Source of the DNA: Sphingomonas yunnanensis
GTDB lineage: Bacteria; Pseudomonadota; Alphaproteobacteria; Sphingomonadales; Sphingomonadaceae
Length of the DNA: 64,000 nucleotides
NCBI RefSeq assembly: GCF_019898765.1
Contig: NZ_JAIOKB010000001.1
Span: 930,001-994,000 of the forward strand
Direction of reading: 5' to 3'
Both the position numbers and the translations under genes were made by a program. The notes under the pieces were generated by a model. The model did not search any database. It was not told where the DNA came from and saw only the letters and a list, made by a program, of their open reading frames with translations. Shown here in pieces: positions 44,701 through 53,052 of this stretch (positions are counted from its first letter, which is position 1; every line of letters begins with the position of its first letter).

Positions 44701-46043
44701 CCGTCGATCCGCGCGTTGGTCGTGAGCCCGCCGAGCGCGGCGTTGAGCCCGGCGATGCGGCGCGCGCGCGCGTGCACCGGCACCAGGATGCGATCGCTGT
44801 TCACCCGCGCCAGCCCCTCGGCGTACAGGCCCTGCACCGAGGTCTGCTGGAAGCCGAGCGCGGCGGCGCGGATCTTATAGTCCACCGTGGGAGTCGCGAA
44901 GGCGCCGTTGAGCACCACGCGCGCGAGCACGTCGCGCCCACTCACACCCGGCATGATCGCGCCCGGCGTCAGCAGCTTGGCATCGACCGCGAAATTGCCG
45001 AAGCGGCTGTTCGCAAGATCGATGAGCCCGCCCGCGTCGACCGCGAGCGCCTGCGAGGCCAGCTTGACCCGCGTGTCGGCGCGCCGCTCGGCGAGCGTCA
45101 CGTCGGCGGCGACGTTCAGCGCCGGCGCAGTCAGCCGCTCCACCGGTCCCTCGATGTAAAGGCCAGGCCGCGTCGGCCCGCGTACCTCAATATGGCCGTC
45201 GCGCGCGGTGATGGCGAGGTTGGCGAGCTCGCCGCCGCCCAGGCTGGCGAGCAGGCGCCCCTGCCACGACGTCCAGCTGCCTTTGCCCCCGAGTGTGGCC
45301 GTGAGCGGCGCCTTGAGCCCGGCGAGCTGCGCCACCGCGCCGTTGGCAGGCGCGGTGAGCCGCACGTCGAGGTCGAGCTTGTCGTCGTCGGGCACCGCGT
45401 CGAGCCGCACCCGCGCGACGTCGCCACCGGCGACGCCGGGGGCGCGCAGCGTCGCCGCGTCGACGACGAGCTGCGCGCGGCGATCGGCGATATGCGCCTG
45501 CCCGTCGAAGCGCGCGACGTGGCGCGCTCCGGCGACTGGCGGCTCCATCACGAAGCGCGCGACGTGGAGCCGGTCGATGTCGATGTCGAGATCGGGCAGC
45601 AGCGGCGCGTTCTCGTCCTCGGGCGTGGTCGGCGTCGGCTTGAGCTCGGGATTGCGCCGCAGCGTGATCAGCTCGGCCGAGACGCTGCGCACGTCGACGT
45701 GGTTGCGGGCGAAGGCGAACGGCCGCCAGTCGAGGTCGAGCCGCGGCGAGGTCAGGAACACGCCCTTGGGATCGCTGACGCGCACGTCGCTGAGCCGGAG
45801 CTGGCCGTACAGCGATCCGTCGATCCGGCCGACTTTGATGTTGAGACCCGAGGCGGTGGTGTAGCCGCCGATCTTATCGGCGACGAAGCGGCGGCCGGGA
45901 TCGGTGTTGATCCCCAGCACGATCGCGACGACGAGCAGCACCAGCGCCGCGATCGCGATGCCGACCCACTTGAGCACGCGCTGCCACAGAGGGCGGCGGA
46001 CGACGACGGTCTCGCCGGCGGTCGGGAGCGTGTCCTCGGCCAT
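41793..46043 (-). CDS. tamB: Translocation and assembly module protein TamB
   Basis: A 1416-residue protein anchored by one N-terminal helix (VGIAIAALVLLVVAIVLGIN, about 26-45), then a very long periplasmic beta-rich region and a C-terminal DUF490 (TamB) domain. The final part has the family blocks GGLDLVRGTYSFAGKRFEVE, FNIAITGTGQRPQIAFTSTP and SLPQDEVLSRLLFGTNPENL, ending with a beta-signal-like SGGSNVQLRYSRDF. TamB bridges the inner membrane and TamA to move lipid and barrel proteins to the outer membrane. It overlaps the tamA stop by one base (TGATG), so the pair is co-translated. Confidence 0.92.
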   Translation of the reverse strand: MAEDTLPTAGETVVVRRPLWQRVLKWVGIAIAALVLLVVAIVLGINTDPGRRFVADKIGGYTTASGLNIKVGRIDGSLYGQLRLSDVRVSDPKGVFLTSPRLDLDWRPFAFARNHVDVRSVSAELITLRRNPELKPTPTTPEDENAPLLPDLDIDIDRLHVARFVMEPPVAGARHVARFDGQAHIADRRAQLVVDAATLRAPGVAGGDVARVRLDAVPDDDKLDLDVRLTAPANGAVAQLAGLKAPLTATLGGKGSWTSWQGRLLASLGGGELANLAITARDGHIEVRGPTRPGLYIEGPVERLTAPALNVAADVTLAERRADTRVKLASQALAVDAGGLIDLANSRFGNFAVDAKLLTPGAIMPGVSGRDVLARVVLNGAFATPTVDYKIRAAALGFQQTSVQGLYAEGLARVNSDRILVPVHARARRIAGLNAALGGLTTNARIDGDLAIAMPNILSDNLRIRSDTIDATAIIAANTATGRYTGGLQGRVNNFRVDSVGVVNVQTDAKLVPGPNGGFGITGRVALQTKQLFNAGVRDFLGGNAVMSTRFGYSPTGVVTFQSLSLNAPQFRVTRGQGRFDPANGALLVDADAYSNQYGPLYARVTGSSTAPIVRLRAPRPGVGIGLANLDARVVGRGGAYQVNASGGTNYGAFTADVLVTPGNQLAVDIRRVLFAGIDFAGRVVQTAAGPFAGQVRFAGNGLNGNVALGAQGKYQRASVNARAAGATIPGMAGFSIGRAIVTADAVLYDKPQIVADAQVANLRYGATLLQTGRVKVNYRDGAGTAQALFNGSNGVPFRLAVNSRLSPSLYLVALSGAANNVGFRTAQPARIVPANGGYQLEPARLDFDKGSVRLAGRFGGGATQAQMRLDRLDLSLISALVPNLGVNGQATGSLDYVQDKGEAVPRADARLNVTNFTRSSLVAVSEPVDVVFQGRLSSAAGEGRALIKRAGTPVGRLVATLTPSGSGSWSTRLMQGPLGGGIRYNGPAGVLFSFAGLAQQQLTGPMAIAADFGGTVSAPRVIGLIRADNLTYDNEAYGTRLTNMKIAARFNNDRLELQQLQARAGQGTVQAQGNVGLAAAQGFPLDLRVAMRDAQLARSDALGATASGDLRIQNSASGGLISGQINVPNARYEIIRQGAAEVPELTGVRKKSEVLAQQAAAAAAKAAGQAPAPASPPGLFKLDLRVRADNQLYVSGMGLESEWQMDMRIGGTSAAPVINGGLDLVRGTYSFAGKRFEVERGQVRFRGGALTDPDINILATTTNDNVTFNIAITGTGQRPQIAFTSTPSLPQDEVLSRLLFGTNPENLSATEAIQLASALNSLRGSGGGLNPLGKLRSATGFDRLRILGADEASGRGSALAAGKYLTDDIYVEIVTDARGFTATQLTIALTKAISVLSQAGSFGGSNVQLRYSRDF

Positions 46044-48289
46044 CAGAATGCCTGTCCGATCGAGATGTAGAGCGCGATCTTGCCGTCCCCTTCGCGCGGG
46101 TTGAGCGGGGTCGCGACGTCGACGCGCAGCGGCCCGAAATTGGTGTAGAAGCGACCGCCGATGCCGGCGCCGATGCGCAGGTCGCTGCCCTTGGGCAGGC
46201 TGCTCTCATAGGCGTTGCCCGCGTCGACGAAAGGCACGATCCCGAAATTGCCGAAGCGGTAGCGCGCCTCGAGCGCGAACTCGTTGATGCTGCGGCCGCC
46301 GAGCGGGCGCAGGTCGGCACGGTCGACGTTGCCGCTCGAGTCCGGGGTGAGCGAGGCGACCGGCTCGAGCGGCCCGAGCCGCTGGAAGCCGTAGCCGCGC
46401 ACCGAGCCGCCGCCGCCGCCGTAATAGCGCCGCGACGGCGCGATATCGTCGCGCGCGATGCCGAAGATGCCGCCCGCGCGGGCGCGGCCCGCGATCACCA
46501 GGCTGTCGCTCACGGGATAATAGGCCGTGCCCTCAATCAAAGTGCGCGCATAGGGCTTGGTCTGGCCCGACACGGACACCTCGGGGCTGAGATTGAGCTT
46601 CAGGCGATAACCGCGGGTCGGGTTGAGCAGGTCGTCCGACGTGTCGAACAGCACCTGTCCCGGCAGCGCGACGACGCCGTAGGTCCGGCGGTCGCGGTCG
46701 AACTTGTCGAAGTCGAACACGCTCTCGTTGGTGCCAACCAGCTCGAAACCATAAGCGTAGGTGAATTTCTTCTGCCAGATCGGCGTCGAGTCGTAGCTCA
46801 CCCGGCCCGACAGCGTGCCGGTGAAGGCGTCGAACGCGTCGTAGCTGGAGTGGTTGGCGCTCGCGAGCAGGCTGACGGTACGATCGCGCTTGCCCGCGTT
46901 CTGGCGCCGCAATCCGACCGAGAGGCCCTGCTGCTGCGTGCCCGCGATCACGCCGAGGATCAGCGCACCCTCGGGCGAGAAGCGGTTGCGGTTGGTGAAA
47001 TTGGCCTCGGCCTTGACGCCCTCGCCGGTGTTGAAGCCGACCGAGCCCGACAGGCTCTTCGCCGGCCCGCGCGTCTGCCGCACCAGCAGGTCGACCTGCT
47101 CGGTCCCGTCTGCCGCGGTGACGCCGGTGCGCACCGGCTCGACCCCGACGCCGTTGAACAGCCCCGTCGCGACCAGCGCCTCGCGCAGGTCGTCGGTGAG
47201 TCGCGCGTCGTAGAGCTGCCCCTGGTCGAAACGCGGGAAGACGTTGAGGTGCTTGAGGTCGAACACCGGATCGCCCTCGGTGCGCAGCATGCCGAAGGAG
47301 GAACGCGGGCCGGTGTCGACGGGCAGCGTATAGTCGCCCTTGCCGGTCTGCTCGTCGAGCAGCACGTCGCGCTCGCTCAGCTTGACGAAAGGATACCCCT
47401 GCTGGGGCAGGCGCAGGCTTACGTTGGCCTCGGCGCCCTGGATCCGTGCCGCCTCGATCGGGTCGCCGACCCGGAGCGGCAGCTCACGGCGCACGAGCTC
47501 GGACGGCTGGGTCTCGCCCGCCTTCACCGTCACACTGCCGAGCTTGTACTGCTGACCCGGGGAGGCAGTGACTAGCGCGCGCAATCTCGCCGGCGTGCCC
47601 GCCACGGTCTCCACCGTCGCCACCGCGGTGCCGTCGTAATAGCCGAGCGACTTCATCAGCCGCAGCGCGAGCTGCTCGTCCTCGCGCGCCCGCGCCGAGA
47701 CCTGGGTGGCGTTGTCCGCCTTGCCGCCGCCCTTCTTGAGCGCGGAGAGCGAGTCGAACTCGTCGGTGAGACCGAGTGGGTCGAGCCCCTGCACTTCGCT
47801 GGCATAGCGCACGTCGGGCTGGTCGCCGCGCGCTGGGTCGGCGACGGCCCGCAGCGGCTCGGTGTTGAAGCTGGAGAGCGGCTCGAGCGGTCGCGCGAGC
47901 TGCGGGTCCTCGGGCGGCGCGGCCGGCAGCGCGCCGGGCGTGATCGGCTGCTGCGCCGCCGCCTGCGCCGGAGCCTGCGCCGCGTCGGCCGGAGTCGGCG
48001 CGGGCGGCGCGGCATCGGCCGGCATCGGCTCGAGCGGAGCGTTGAGATCGCCCGACAAGGCGGGCAGCGCGGCGTCGAACTCGGCCTCGGGTACGATCGG
48101 CGCGCTGTCGGGAGCGGGCGCCGCGTCGGCTGGCTTAGGTGAGTCAGGCCCCCGCGCGGGCGCCGTGCCGGGCTTCTGCATCTGCGCCGAAGCGGCCGCA
48201 CAGCCCAACGCCAGACCCGCGGAAGCGAGCAGCAGGCGCGAACGACGAACAGGAAAAGACAAGAAAATACGCCCCTTTAGGTAAGGCAT
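46043..48289 (-). CDS. tamA: TamA, BamA-family outer-membrane protein
   Basis: A 748-residue protein. The signal peptide (SRLLLASAGLALGCAAASAQ) is followed by a long Pro/Ala-rich linker of about 110 residues, which is unusual for TamA. POTRA-like domains (for example QQYKLGSVTVKAGETQPSEL) precede a 16-stranded barrel with FDTSDDLLNPTRGYRLKLNL and YYGGGGGSVRGYGFQRLGPL, the conserved BamA/Omp85 lid element with the RGY motif. It ends in a Phe (ISIGQAF), as barrel proteins do. It is paired with tamB directly downstream. Confidence 0.9.
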   Translation of the reverse strand: MPYLKGRIFLSFPVRRSRLLLASAGLALGCAAASAQMQKPGTAPARGPDSPKPADAAPAPDSAPIVPEAEFDAALPALSGDLNAPLEPMPADAAPPAPTPADAAQAPAQAAAQQPITPGALPAAPPEDPQLARPLEPLSSFNTEPLRAVADPARGDQPDVRYASEVQGLDPLGLTDEFDSLSALKKGGGKADNATQVSARAREDEQLALRLMKSLGYYDGTAVATVETVAGTPARLRALVTASPGQQYKLGSVTVKAGETQPSELVRRELPLRVGDPIEAARIQGAEANVSLRLPQQGYPFVKLSERDVLLDEQTGKGDYTLPVDTGPRSSFGMLRTEGDPVFDLKHLNVFPRFDQGQLYDARLTDDLREALVATGLFNGVGVEPVRTGVTAADGTEQVDLLVRQTRGPAKSLSGSVGFNTGEGVKAEANFTNRNRFSPEGALILGVIAGTQQQGLSVGLRRQNAGKRDRTVSLLASANHSSYDAFDAFTGTLSGRVSYDSTPIWQKKFTYAYGFELVGTNESVFDFDKFDRDRRTYGVVALPGQVLFDTSDDLLNPTRGYRLKLNLSPEVSVSGQTKPYARTLIEGTAYYPVSDSLVIAGRARAGGIFGIARDDIAPSRRYYGGGGGSVRGYGFQRLGPLEPVASLTPDSSGNVDRADLRPLGGRSINEFALEARYRFGNFGIVPFVDAGNAYESSLPKGSDLRIGAGIGGRFYTNFGPLRVDVATPLNPREGDGKIALYISIGQAF

Positions 48290-48415
48290 GCGGCATTCCG
48301 CTTAGCCCCCGATATTCGTTAACGTACCACGGCGGGATCGGTTTCCTAGCATTGCCGCAGCGTCAGCCCTGCCGCCCGCCGATCAGGGTCGATGAACTGG
48401 AAATTTCTGGCACCC

Positions 48416-48441
48416 TTGCGAAACATTTGCGACAAATTGCG
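48416..48441 (+). promoter_or_regulatory. Triple TTGCG direct repeat upstream of the RND operon
   Basis: TTGCG occurs at 48416, 48427 and 48437, spacing 11 and 10 bases, in the 200-base region between tamA and the efflux adaptor. Helical spacing suggests a regulator bound on one DNA face, but I cannot name it. Confidence 0.35.
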
Positions 48442-48489
48442 GTTAGGCGCCGGGGCAGCCCGAAGTCTCTCGCGGGGATAAGACTGAGA

Positions 48490-49728
48490 ATGCGTATCGA
48501 GGTTCGGCCGGGCCGCCAGGTCATCGGCGGTGTGGCGGCGTCGGCGCTGCTCGCGCTCGCCGCCTGCGGCGGTGGCGGGGGTGACGCGGCCAAGGCCAAG
48601 GAGAAGGGCGGCGCGCCGGGCCAGTCGGGCCCAGTCACGGTCGGCTATGTCGTCGTCCAACCGACGTCGGTGCCGACCACCAGCGAGCTGCCCGGCCGCA
48701 CCGTCGCCTATCAGAGCTCGGAAGTGCGCCCGCAGGTCTCGGGCGTGATCCAGCGCCGCTTCTTCACCGAGGGCGCGATCGTCAAGCGCGGCCAGCCGCT
48801 CTACCAGATCGATCCCTCGCTCTATCGCGCCAGCGCCAACCAGGCGAGCGCCAACGTCGCCAACGCCCAGGCAACCTTTGAGGCCGCCAAGATCCGCGCC
48901 GACCGCTACAAGCCGCTCGCGCAGATGGAGGCGATCAGCGCGCAGGACTATACCGACGCCGTCGCGACGCAGCGCCAGGCCGCGGCGACGATCGCGGTCA
49001 ACCGCGCGCAGCTCGATACGGCGCGGGTCAACCTGCGCTTCACCACCGTTCCCGCGCCGATCACCGGACGGATCGGCCGCTCGCTCTTCACCGTCGGCGC
49101 GCTGGTCAGCTCGACCCAGACCGACCCGCTCGCGACGATCCAGCAGCTCGACCCGATGTTCGTCGACATCCAGCAGTCGAGCGCCAACCTGCTCGCGCTG
49201 CGCCGCAGCCTCGCCTCCGGCGGCGCCGTCCCGGCGCGTGCCGAGGTGACGCTCAAGCTCGAGGACGGCAGCGACTACGGCATCAAGGGCAATGTCGAGT
49301 TCGCCGAGGTCGTGGTCGATCCCAGCACCGGCACGGTGACGCTGCGCGCGCGCTTCCCCAACCCCGACGGGCTGCTGCTGCCGGGCATGTTCGTCCGCGC
49401 GGTGTTCTCGCAGTCGATCCAGCAGAACGCCTTCCTCGTGCCGCAGACCGCGATCACGCGCGATGCCAAGGGCAATGCGACGCTCTACGTGGTCGGCGCG
49501 AACAACCGGGCCGAGCAGCGCACCGTCACCGCCGAGCGGACGCAGGGCGCCTATTGGGTCGTGATCGACGGGCTCAAGGCGGGCGACAGGGTCATCACCC
49601 AGGGCCTCGCCAACGTGAAGCCCAAGACCCCGCTCCAGCCTGTGCCGGCCGACACGCCGCAGAAGGTGCAGGCGCCCTCCCCCGAGCAGATGGACAAGAT
49701 GTCGTCGGCCAAAGGCAAGGCCGGCTAA
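48490..49728 (+). CDS. RND efflux periplasmic adaptor (MexE/AcrA-like lipoprotein)
   Basis: A 412-residue membrane-fusion protein. The lipoprotein signal ends in LLALAAC, so the mature protein is lipid-anchored at that Cys. A Gly-rich linker follows, then the beta-barrel/lipoyl blocks SELPGRTVAYQSSEVRPQVS and GVIQRRFFTEGAIVKRGQPL, the alpha-hairpin (YRASANQASANVANAQATFE, APITGRIGRSLFTVGALVS), and a C-terminal NATLYVVGANNRAEQRTVTA. It links the inner pump and the outer channel. It is 6 bases before the pump gene. Confidence 0.93.
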   Translation: MRIEVRPGRQVIGGVAASALLALAACGGGGGDAAKAKEKGGAPGQSGPVTVGYVVVQPTSVPTTSELPGRTVAYQSSEVRPQVSGVIQRRFFTEGAIVKRGQPLYQIDPSLYRASANQASANVANAQATFEAAKIRADRYKPLAQMEAISAQDYTDAVATQRQAAATIAVNRAQLDTARVNLRFTTVPAPITGRIGRSLFTVGALVSSTQTDPLATIQQLDPMFVDIQQSSANLLALRRSLASGGAVPARAEVTLKLEDGSDYGIKGNVEFAEVVVDPSTGTVTLRARFPNPDGLLLPGMFVRAVFSQSIQQNAFLVPQTAITRDAKGNATLYVVGANNRAEQRTVTAERTQGAYWVVIDGLKAGDRVITQGLANVKPKTPLQPVPADTPQKVQAPSPEQMDKMSSAKGKAG

Positions 49729-49734
49729 CCGCTC

Positions 49735-52700
49735 ATGTCCCGCATCTTCATCGATCGGCCGATCTTCGCCTGGGTGCTCGCCATCATCGTGATGCTGGCG
49801 GGCGTCGGCGCGATCCTGTCGCTGCCGATCGCGCAATATCCCGACGTCGCGCCGCCGCAGGTCTCGATCCGCGCGACCTTCCCCGGTGCCAACGCGCAGA
49901 CGCTGCAGAACAGCGTCACCCAGGTGATCGAGCAGCAGCTCACCGGCATCGACGGATTGCTCTACTTCCAGTCGAGCTCGTCGAGCCGCGGCTCGGTGAC
50001 GATCACCGCGACGTTCAACAAGGGCACCGATCCGGACATCGCGCAGGTCCAGGTGCAGAACCAGGTGCAGCAGTCGCTCAGCCGGCTGCCGCAGCAGGTG
50101 CAGCAGCAGGGCCTGGTGGTGCGCAAGTCCAACCCGGATTTCCTGCTGATCGTCGGCGTCTATGACGTCACCGATAAGCTGACCAACCAGGACGTCTCGG
50201 ACTATCTCGTCTCCAACCTCCAGGACCCGCTCGGCCGCATCCAGGGCGTGGGCGACACCAACGTGTTCGGCTCGCAATATGCGATGCGGGTGTGGCTCGA
50301 TCCGGAGAAGCTCAACAGCTACCAGCTGATGCCTGGCGACGTCGTCACCGCCATCACCAACCAGAACACCGAGGTCGCGGCGGGCGAGATCGGCGGCCAG
50401 CCGATGCCGTCCACGCAGATGCTCAACGCGATCGTCACCGCCCAGTCGCGGCTGCAGACGCCGGCCGAGTTCGCCAACATCATCCTCAAGACGCAGAGCA
50501 GCGGCGCCACGGTGCGGCTCTCCGACGTGGCGCGGATCGAGCTGGGCGCGGAGAGCTACAACGCGTTCAGCCGGGTCAACCGCCACCCCGGCGCCGGCAT
50601 CGCGGTACTGCTCGCGCCCGGCGCCGACGCGCTCAAGACCGCCGAGCTGGTCAAGGCGCAGGTCGCCGCCGCCGCCAAGGGCTTCCCGCCCGGCCTCGAA
50701 TATGCCTTCGCCAACGACACGACCAACTTCATCAAGCTGTCGATCGAGGAGGTGGTGAAGACGCTGATCGAGGCGATCATCCTCGTCGTCATCGTCATGT
50801 TCGTCTTCCTCCAGAGCTGGCGCGCCACGTTGGTGCCGGCGATCGCCGTGCCGGTGGTGCTGCTGGGGACCTTCGCGGTCTTCTACGTCGCCGGCTTCTC
50901 GATCAACACGCTGACCCTGTTTGGCCTCGTCCTCGCGATCGGCCTGCTGGTCGACGACGCGATCGTCGTGGTCGAGAACGTCGAGCGGCTGATGGACGAG
51001 AACCCCGGCATGACGCCGCGCGAGGCGACGATCGAGTCGATGAAGGAGATCACGGTCGCGCTGGTCGCGATCGCGCTGGTCCTCTCCGCCGTGTTCATGC
51101 CGATGGCCTTCTTCGGCGGGTCGACCGGCGTGATCTACCGTCAGTTCTCGCTGACGATCGTGTCGGCGATGGTGCTGTCGGTGTTGGTCGCGCTGATCCT
51201 CTCGCCCGCGCTCACCGCGACGCTGCTCAAGCAGAGCCACGACGAGAACGGCGATCCGATCGAGCAGAGCTGGCTCGGCCGCAAATTCCCCAAGGCGGCG
51301 CACTTCCTCGAGCGCGCGCGAGACAAATTCAACGACACGTTCGACAAGGGGGTCGCGCGCTACGTCGCCGGAGTGCGCCGCGTGATCGACCGCAAGTGGA
51401 TCTTCCTGCTGGTCTATGTCGCCACCGTGGCGCTGCTCGCGATCCTGTTCCTGCGGCTGCCGACCGGCTTCCTGCCGACCGAGGACCAGGGCAGTGCGCT
51501 GGTGCAGTTCCAGCTCCCCGCCGGCGCCACGCGCTCGCGCACCGAGGAGGTGCAGCACCGCGTCGAGGACTATCTCGCCGGCAGCGAGGGCAAGAACGTC
51601 ACCACCATGTTCACCGTCAGCGGCGGCGGGGGCGGCGGAGTCAGCGGGCAGAACACCGGCCAGGGGTTCGTCAATCTGACCGACTGGGCCGACCGCAAGG
51701 GCAAGGAGAATACCGCCGACGCGATCGTGGCACGTGCCTCGGCGGCGTTCCGGGGCCTGCGCGACGCGCGCGTCTTCGCGCTCGTGCCGCCCGCGATCCG
51801 CGGTCTCGGCCAGTCGAACGGCTTCACCATGGAGCTGCAGAACACCAGCGGCATGACCGCGGAGAAGTTCAACGACGCCAAGGACCGCTTGCTCGCGCTC
51901 GCCAACGCCGACCCGGCCCTGACCGCGGTGCGCCTGACCGAGCTGCCCGACGTCGGCACGCTCAAGGTAGAGGTCGACCAGCAGAAGCTCGCCGCCTTCG
52001 GGCTGAGCCAGGCCGACGTCAACACGACGCTATCGACCGCCTGGGGCGGCCGCTACGTCAACGACTTCGTCGACCGCGGCCGGGTCAAGCGCGTGTTCGT
52101 CCAGGGTGACGCGCCGTACCGCGCCGCGCCGACCGACCTCAATCAATGGTTCGTGCGCGGCAGCAGCGGGCAGATGGTACCTTTCTCCGCCTTCGCGCGG
52201 ATCGGCTGGAGCCAGGCGCCGGTGATCCTGTCGCGCTTCAACGGCGTGCCGTCGTTCGAATTCCAGGGCTCGGCGGCGGCGGGCAAGAGCTCGGGCGACG
52301 CGATGACGCGGATACAGGAGCTCGCCGGTCAGATACAGGGGACGAGCGTGTCCTGGGCCGGTCTGTCGTACCAGGAGCGACTGTCGTCCGGTCAGGCGCC
52401 GCTGCTCTACGGCCTGTCGATCCTCGTCGTCTTCCTGTGCCTCGCCGCGCTGTACGAGAGCTGGTCGATCCCCTTCGCGGTGCTGTTGATCATCCCCTTG
52501 GGGCTGATCGGCGCGATCCTCTTCACCACGCTGCGCGGGCTGATCAACGACGTCTACCTCCAGATCGGCCTGCTGACGACCATGGGGCTGGCGGCGAAGA
52601 ACGCGATCCTGATGATCGAGTTCGCCGAGCAGGAGGAGAAGAAGGGCAAGCGCGTGATCGACGCCGCGCTCTCCGCCGCGCGTATCCGGCTCCGACCGAT

Positions 52701-53052
52701 CATCATGACCAGCCTCGCCTTCATCTTCGGCGTGTTGCCACTGGCGATCTCGACCGGCGCGGGTGCCAACAGCCGGATCGCGATCGGCACCTCGGTGATC
52801 GGCGGCATGCTGACCGCGACGGTGCTGGCGATCTTCTACATCCCGCTGTTCTTCGTGCTGGTGCGGCGCGGCTTCCGCGACGGCCTCAAGGGCCTGCGCC
52901 GCGGCGCCGACCCGAGCCCGGACGAGGACGAAGGCGGGGGAAGCGATGACCACGGCGGCCCGAAGGGCGGCGCGCCCGGCGGCGAGCGCCCGCCGCAGCT
53001 GCCGCGTCCGATCGACCACCCCGCGCTGCCCGCGCCGGAGCCTGCCCGATGA
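49735..53052 (+). CDS. RND multidrug efflux pump (HAE1 family)
   Basis: A 1105-residue AcrB/MexF-type proton antiporter. MSRIFIDRPIFAWVLAIIVM is the standard start, TM4 carries the proton-relay pair GLLVDDAIVVVENVERLM, and TM10-12 include MGLAAKNAILMIEFAEQEEK. PLAISTGAGANSRIAIGTSV and VIGGMLTATVLAIFYIPLFF end the membrane part. The C-terminal ~60 residues are an acidic/Gly/Pro-rich tail (EDEGGGSDDHGGPKGGAPGG) longer than usual. It exports drugs or solvents from periplasm and membrane. It overlaps the channel gene by ATGA. Confidence 0.94.
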   Translation: MSRIFIDRPIFAWVLAIIVMLAGVGAILSLPIAQYPDVAPPQVSIRATFPGANAQTLQNSVTQVIEQQLTGIDGLLYFQSSSSSRGSVTITATFNKGTDPDIAQVQVQNQVQQSLSRLPQQVQQQGLVVRKSNPDFLLIVGVYDVTDKLTNQDVSDYLVSNLQDPLGRIQGVGDTNVFGSQYAMRVWLDPEKLNSYQLMPGDVVTAITNQNTEVAAGEIGGQPMPSTQMLNAIVTAQSRLQTPAEFANIILKTQSSGATVRLSDVARIELGAESYNAFSRVNRHPGAGIAVLLAPGADALKTAELVKAQVAAAAKGFPPGLEYAFANDTTNFIKLSIEEVVKTLIEAIILVVIVMFVFLQSWRATLVPAIAVPVVLLGTFAVFYVAGFSINTLTLFGLVLAIGLLVDDAIVVVENVERLMDENPGMTPREATIESMKEITVALVAIALVLSAVFMPMAFFGGSTGVIYRQFSLTIVSAMVLSVLVALILSPALTATLLKQSHDENGDPIEQSWLGRKFPKAAHFLERARDKFNDTFDKGVARYVAGVRRVIDRKWIFLLVYVATVALLAILFLRLPTGFLPTEDQGSALVQFQLPAGATRSRTEEVQHRVEDYLAGSEGKNVTTMFTVSGGGGGGVSGQNTGQGFVNLTDWADRKGKENTADAIVARASAAFRGLRDARVFALVPPAIRGLGQSNGFTMELQNTSGMTAEKFNDAKDRLLALANADPALTAVRLTELPDVGTLKVEVDQQKLAAFGLSQADVNTTLSTAWGGRYVNDFVDRGRVKRVFVQGDAPYRAAPTDLNQWFVRGSSGQMVPFSAFARIGWSQAPVILSRFNGVPSFEFQGSAAAGKSSGDAMTRIQELAGQIQGTSVSWAGLSYQERLSSGQAPLLYGLSILVVFLCLAALYESWSIPFAVLLIIPLGLIGAILFTTLRGLINDVYLQIGLLTTMGLAAKNAILMIEFAEQEEKKGKRVIDAALSAARIRLRPIIMTSLAFIFGVLPLAISTGAGANSRIAIGTSVIGGMLTATVLAIFYIPLFFVLVRRGFRDGLKGLRRGADPSPDEDEGGGSDDHGGPKGGAPGGERPPQLPRPIDHPALPAPEPAR

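Noticed and set aside
41700..46070. A 1456-residue forward open frame
   Set aside because: It is the shadow of tamB on the opposite strand. The composition is Arg/Ala/Gly-heavy with no domain pattern, and the reverse frame encodes a complete TamB.
48346..51558. A 1070-residue reverse open frame across the efflux operon
   Set aside because: It is antisense to adaptor and pump genes with clear motifs; its own composition is Arg/His/Asp-rich without a recognisable fold.
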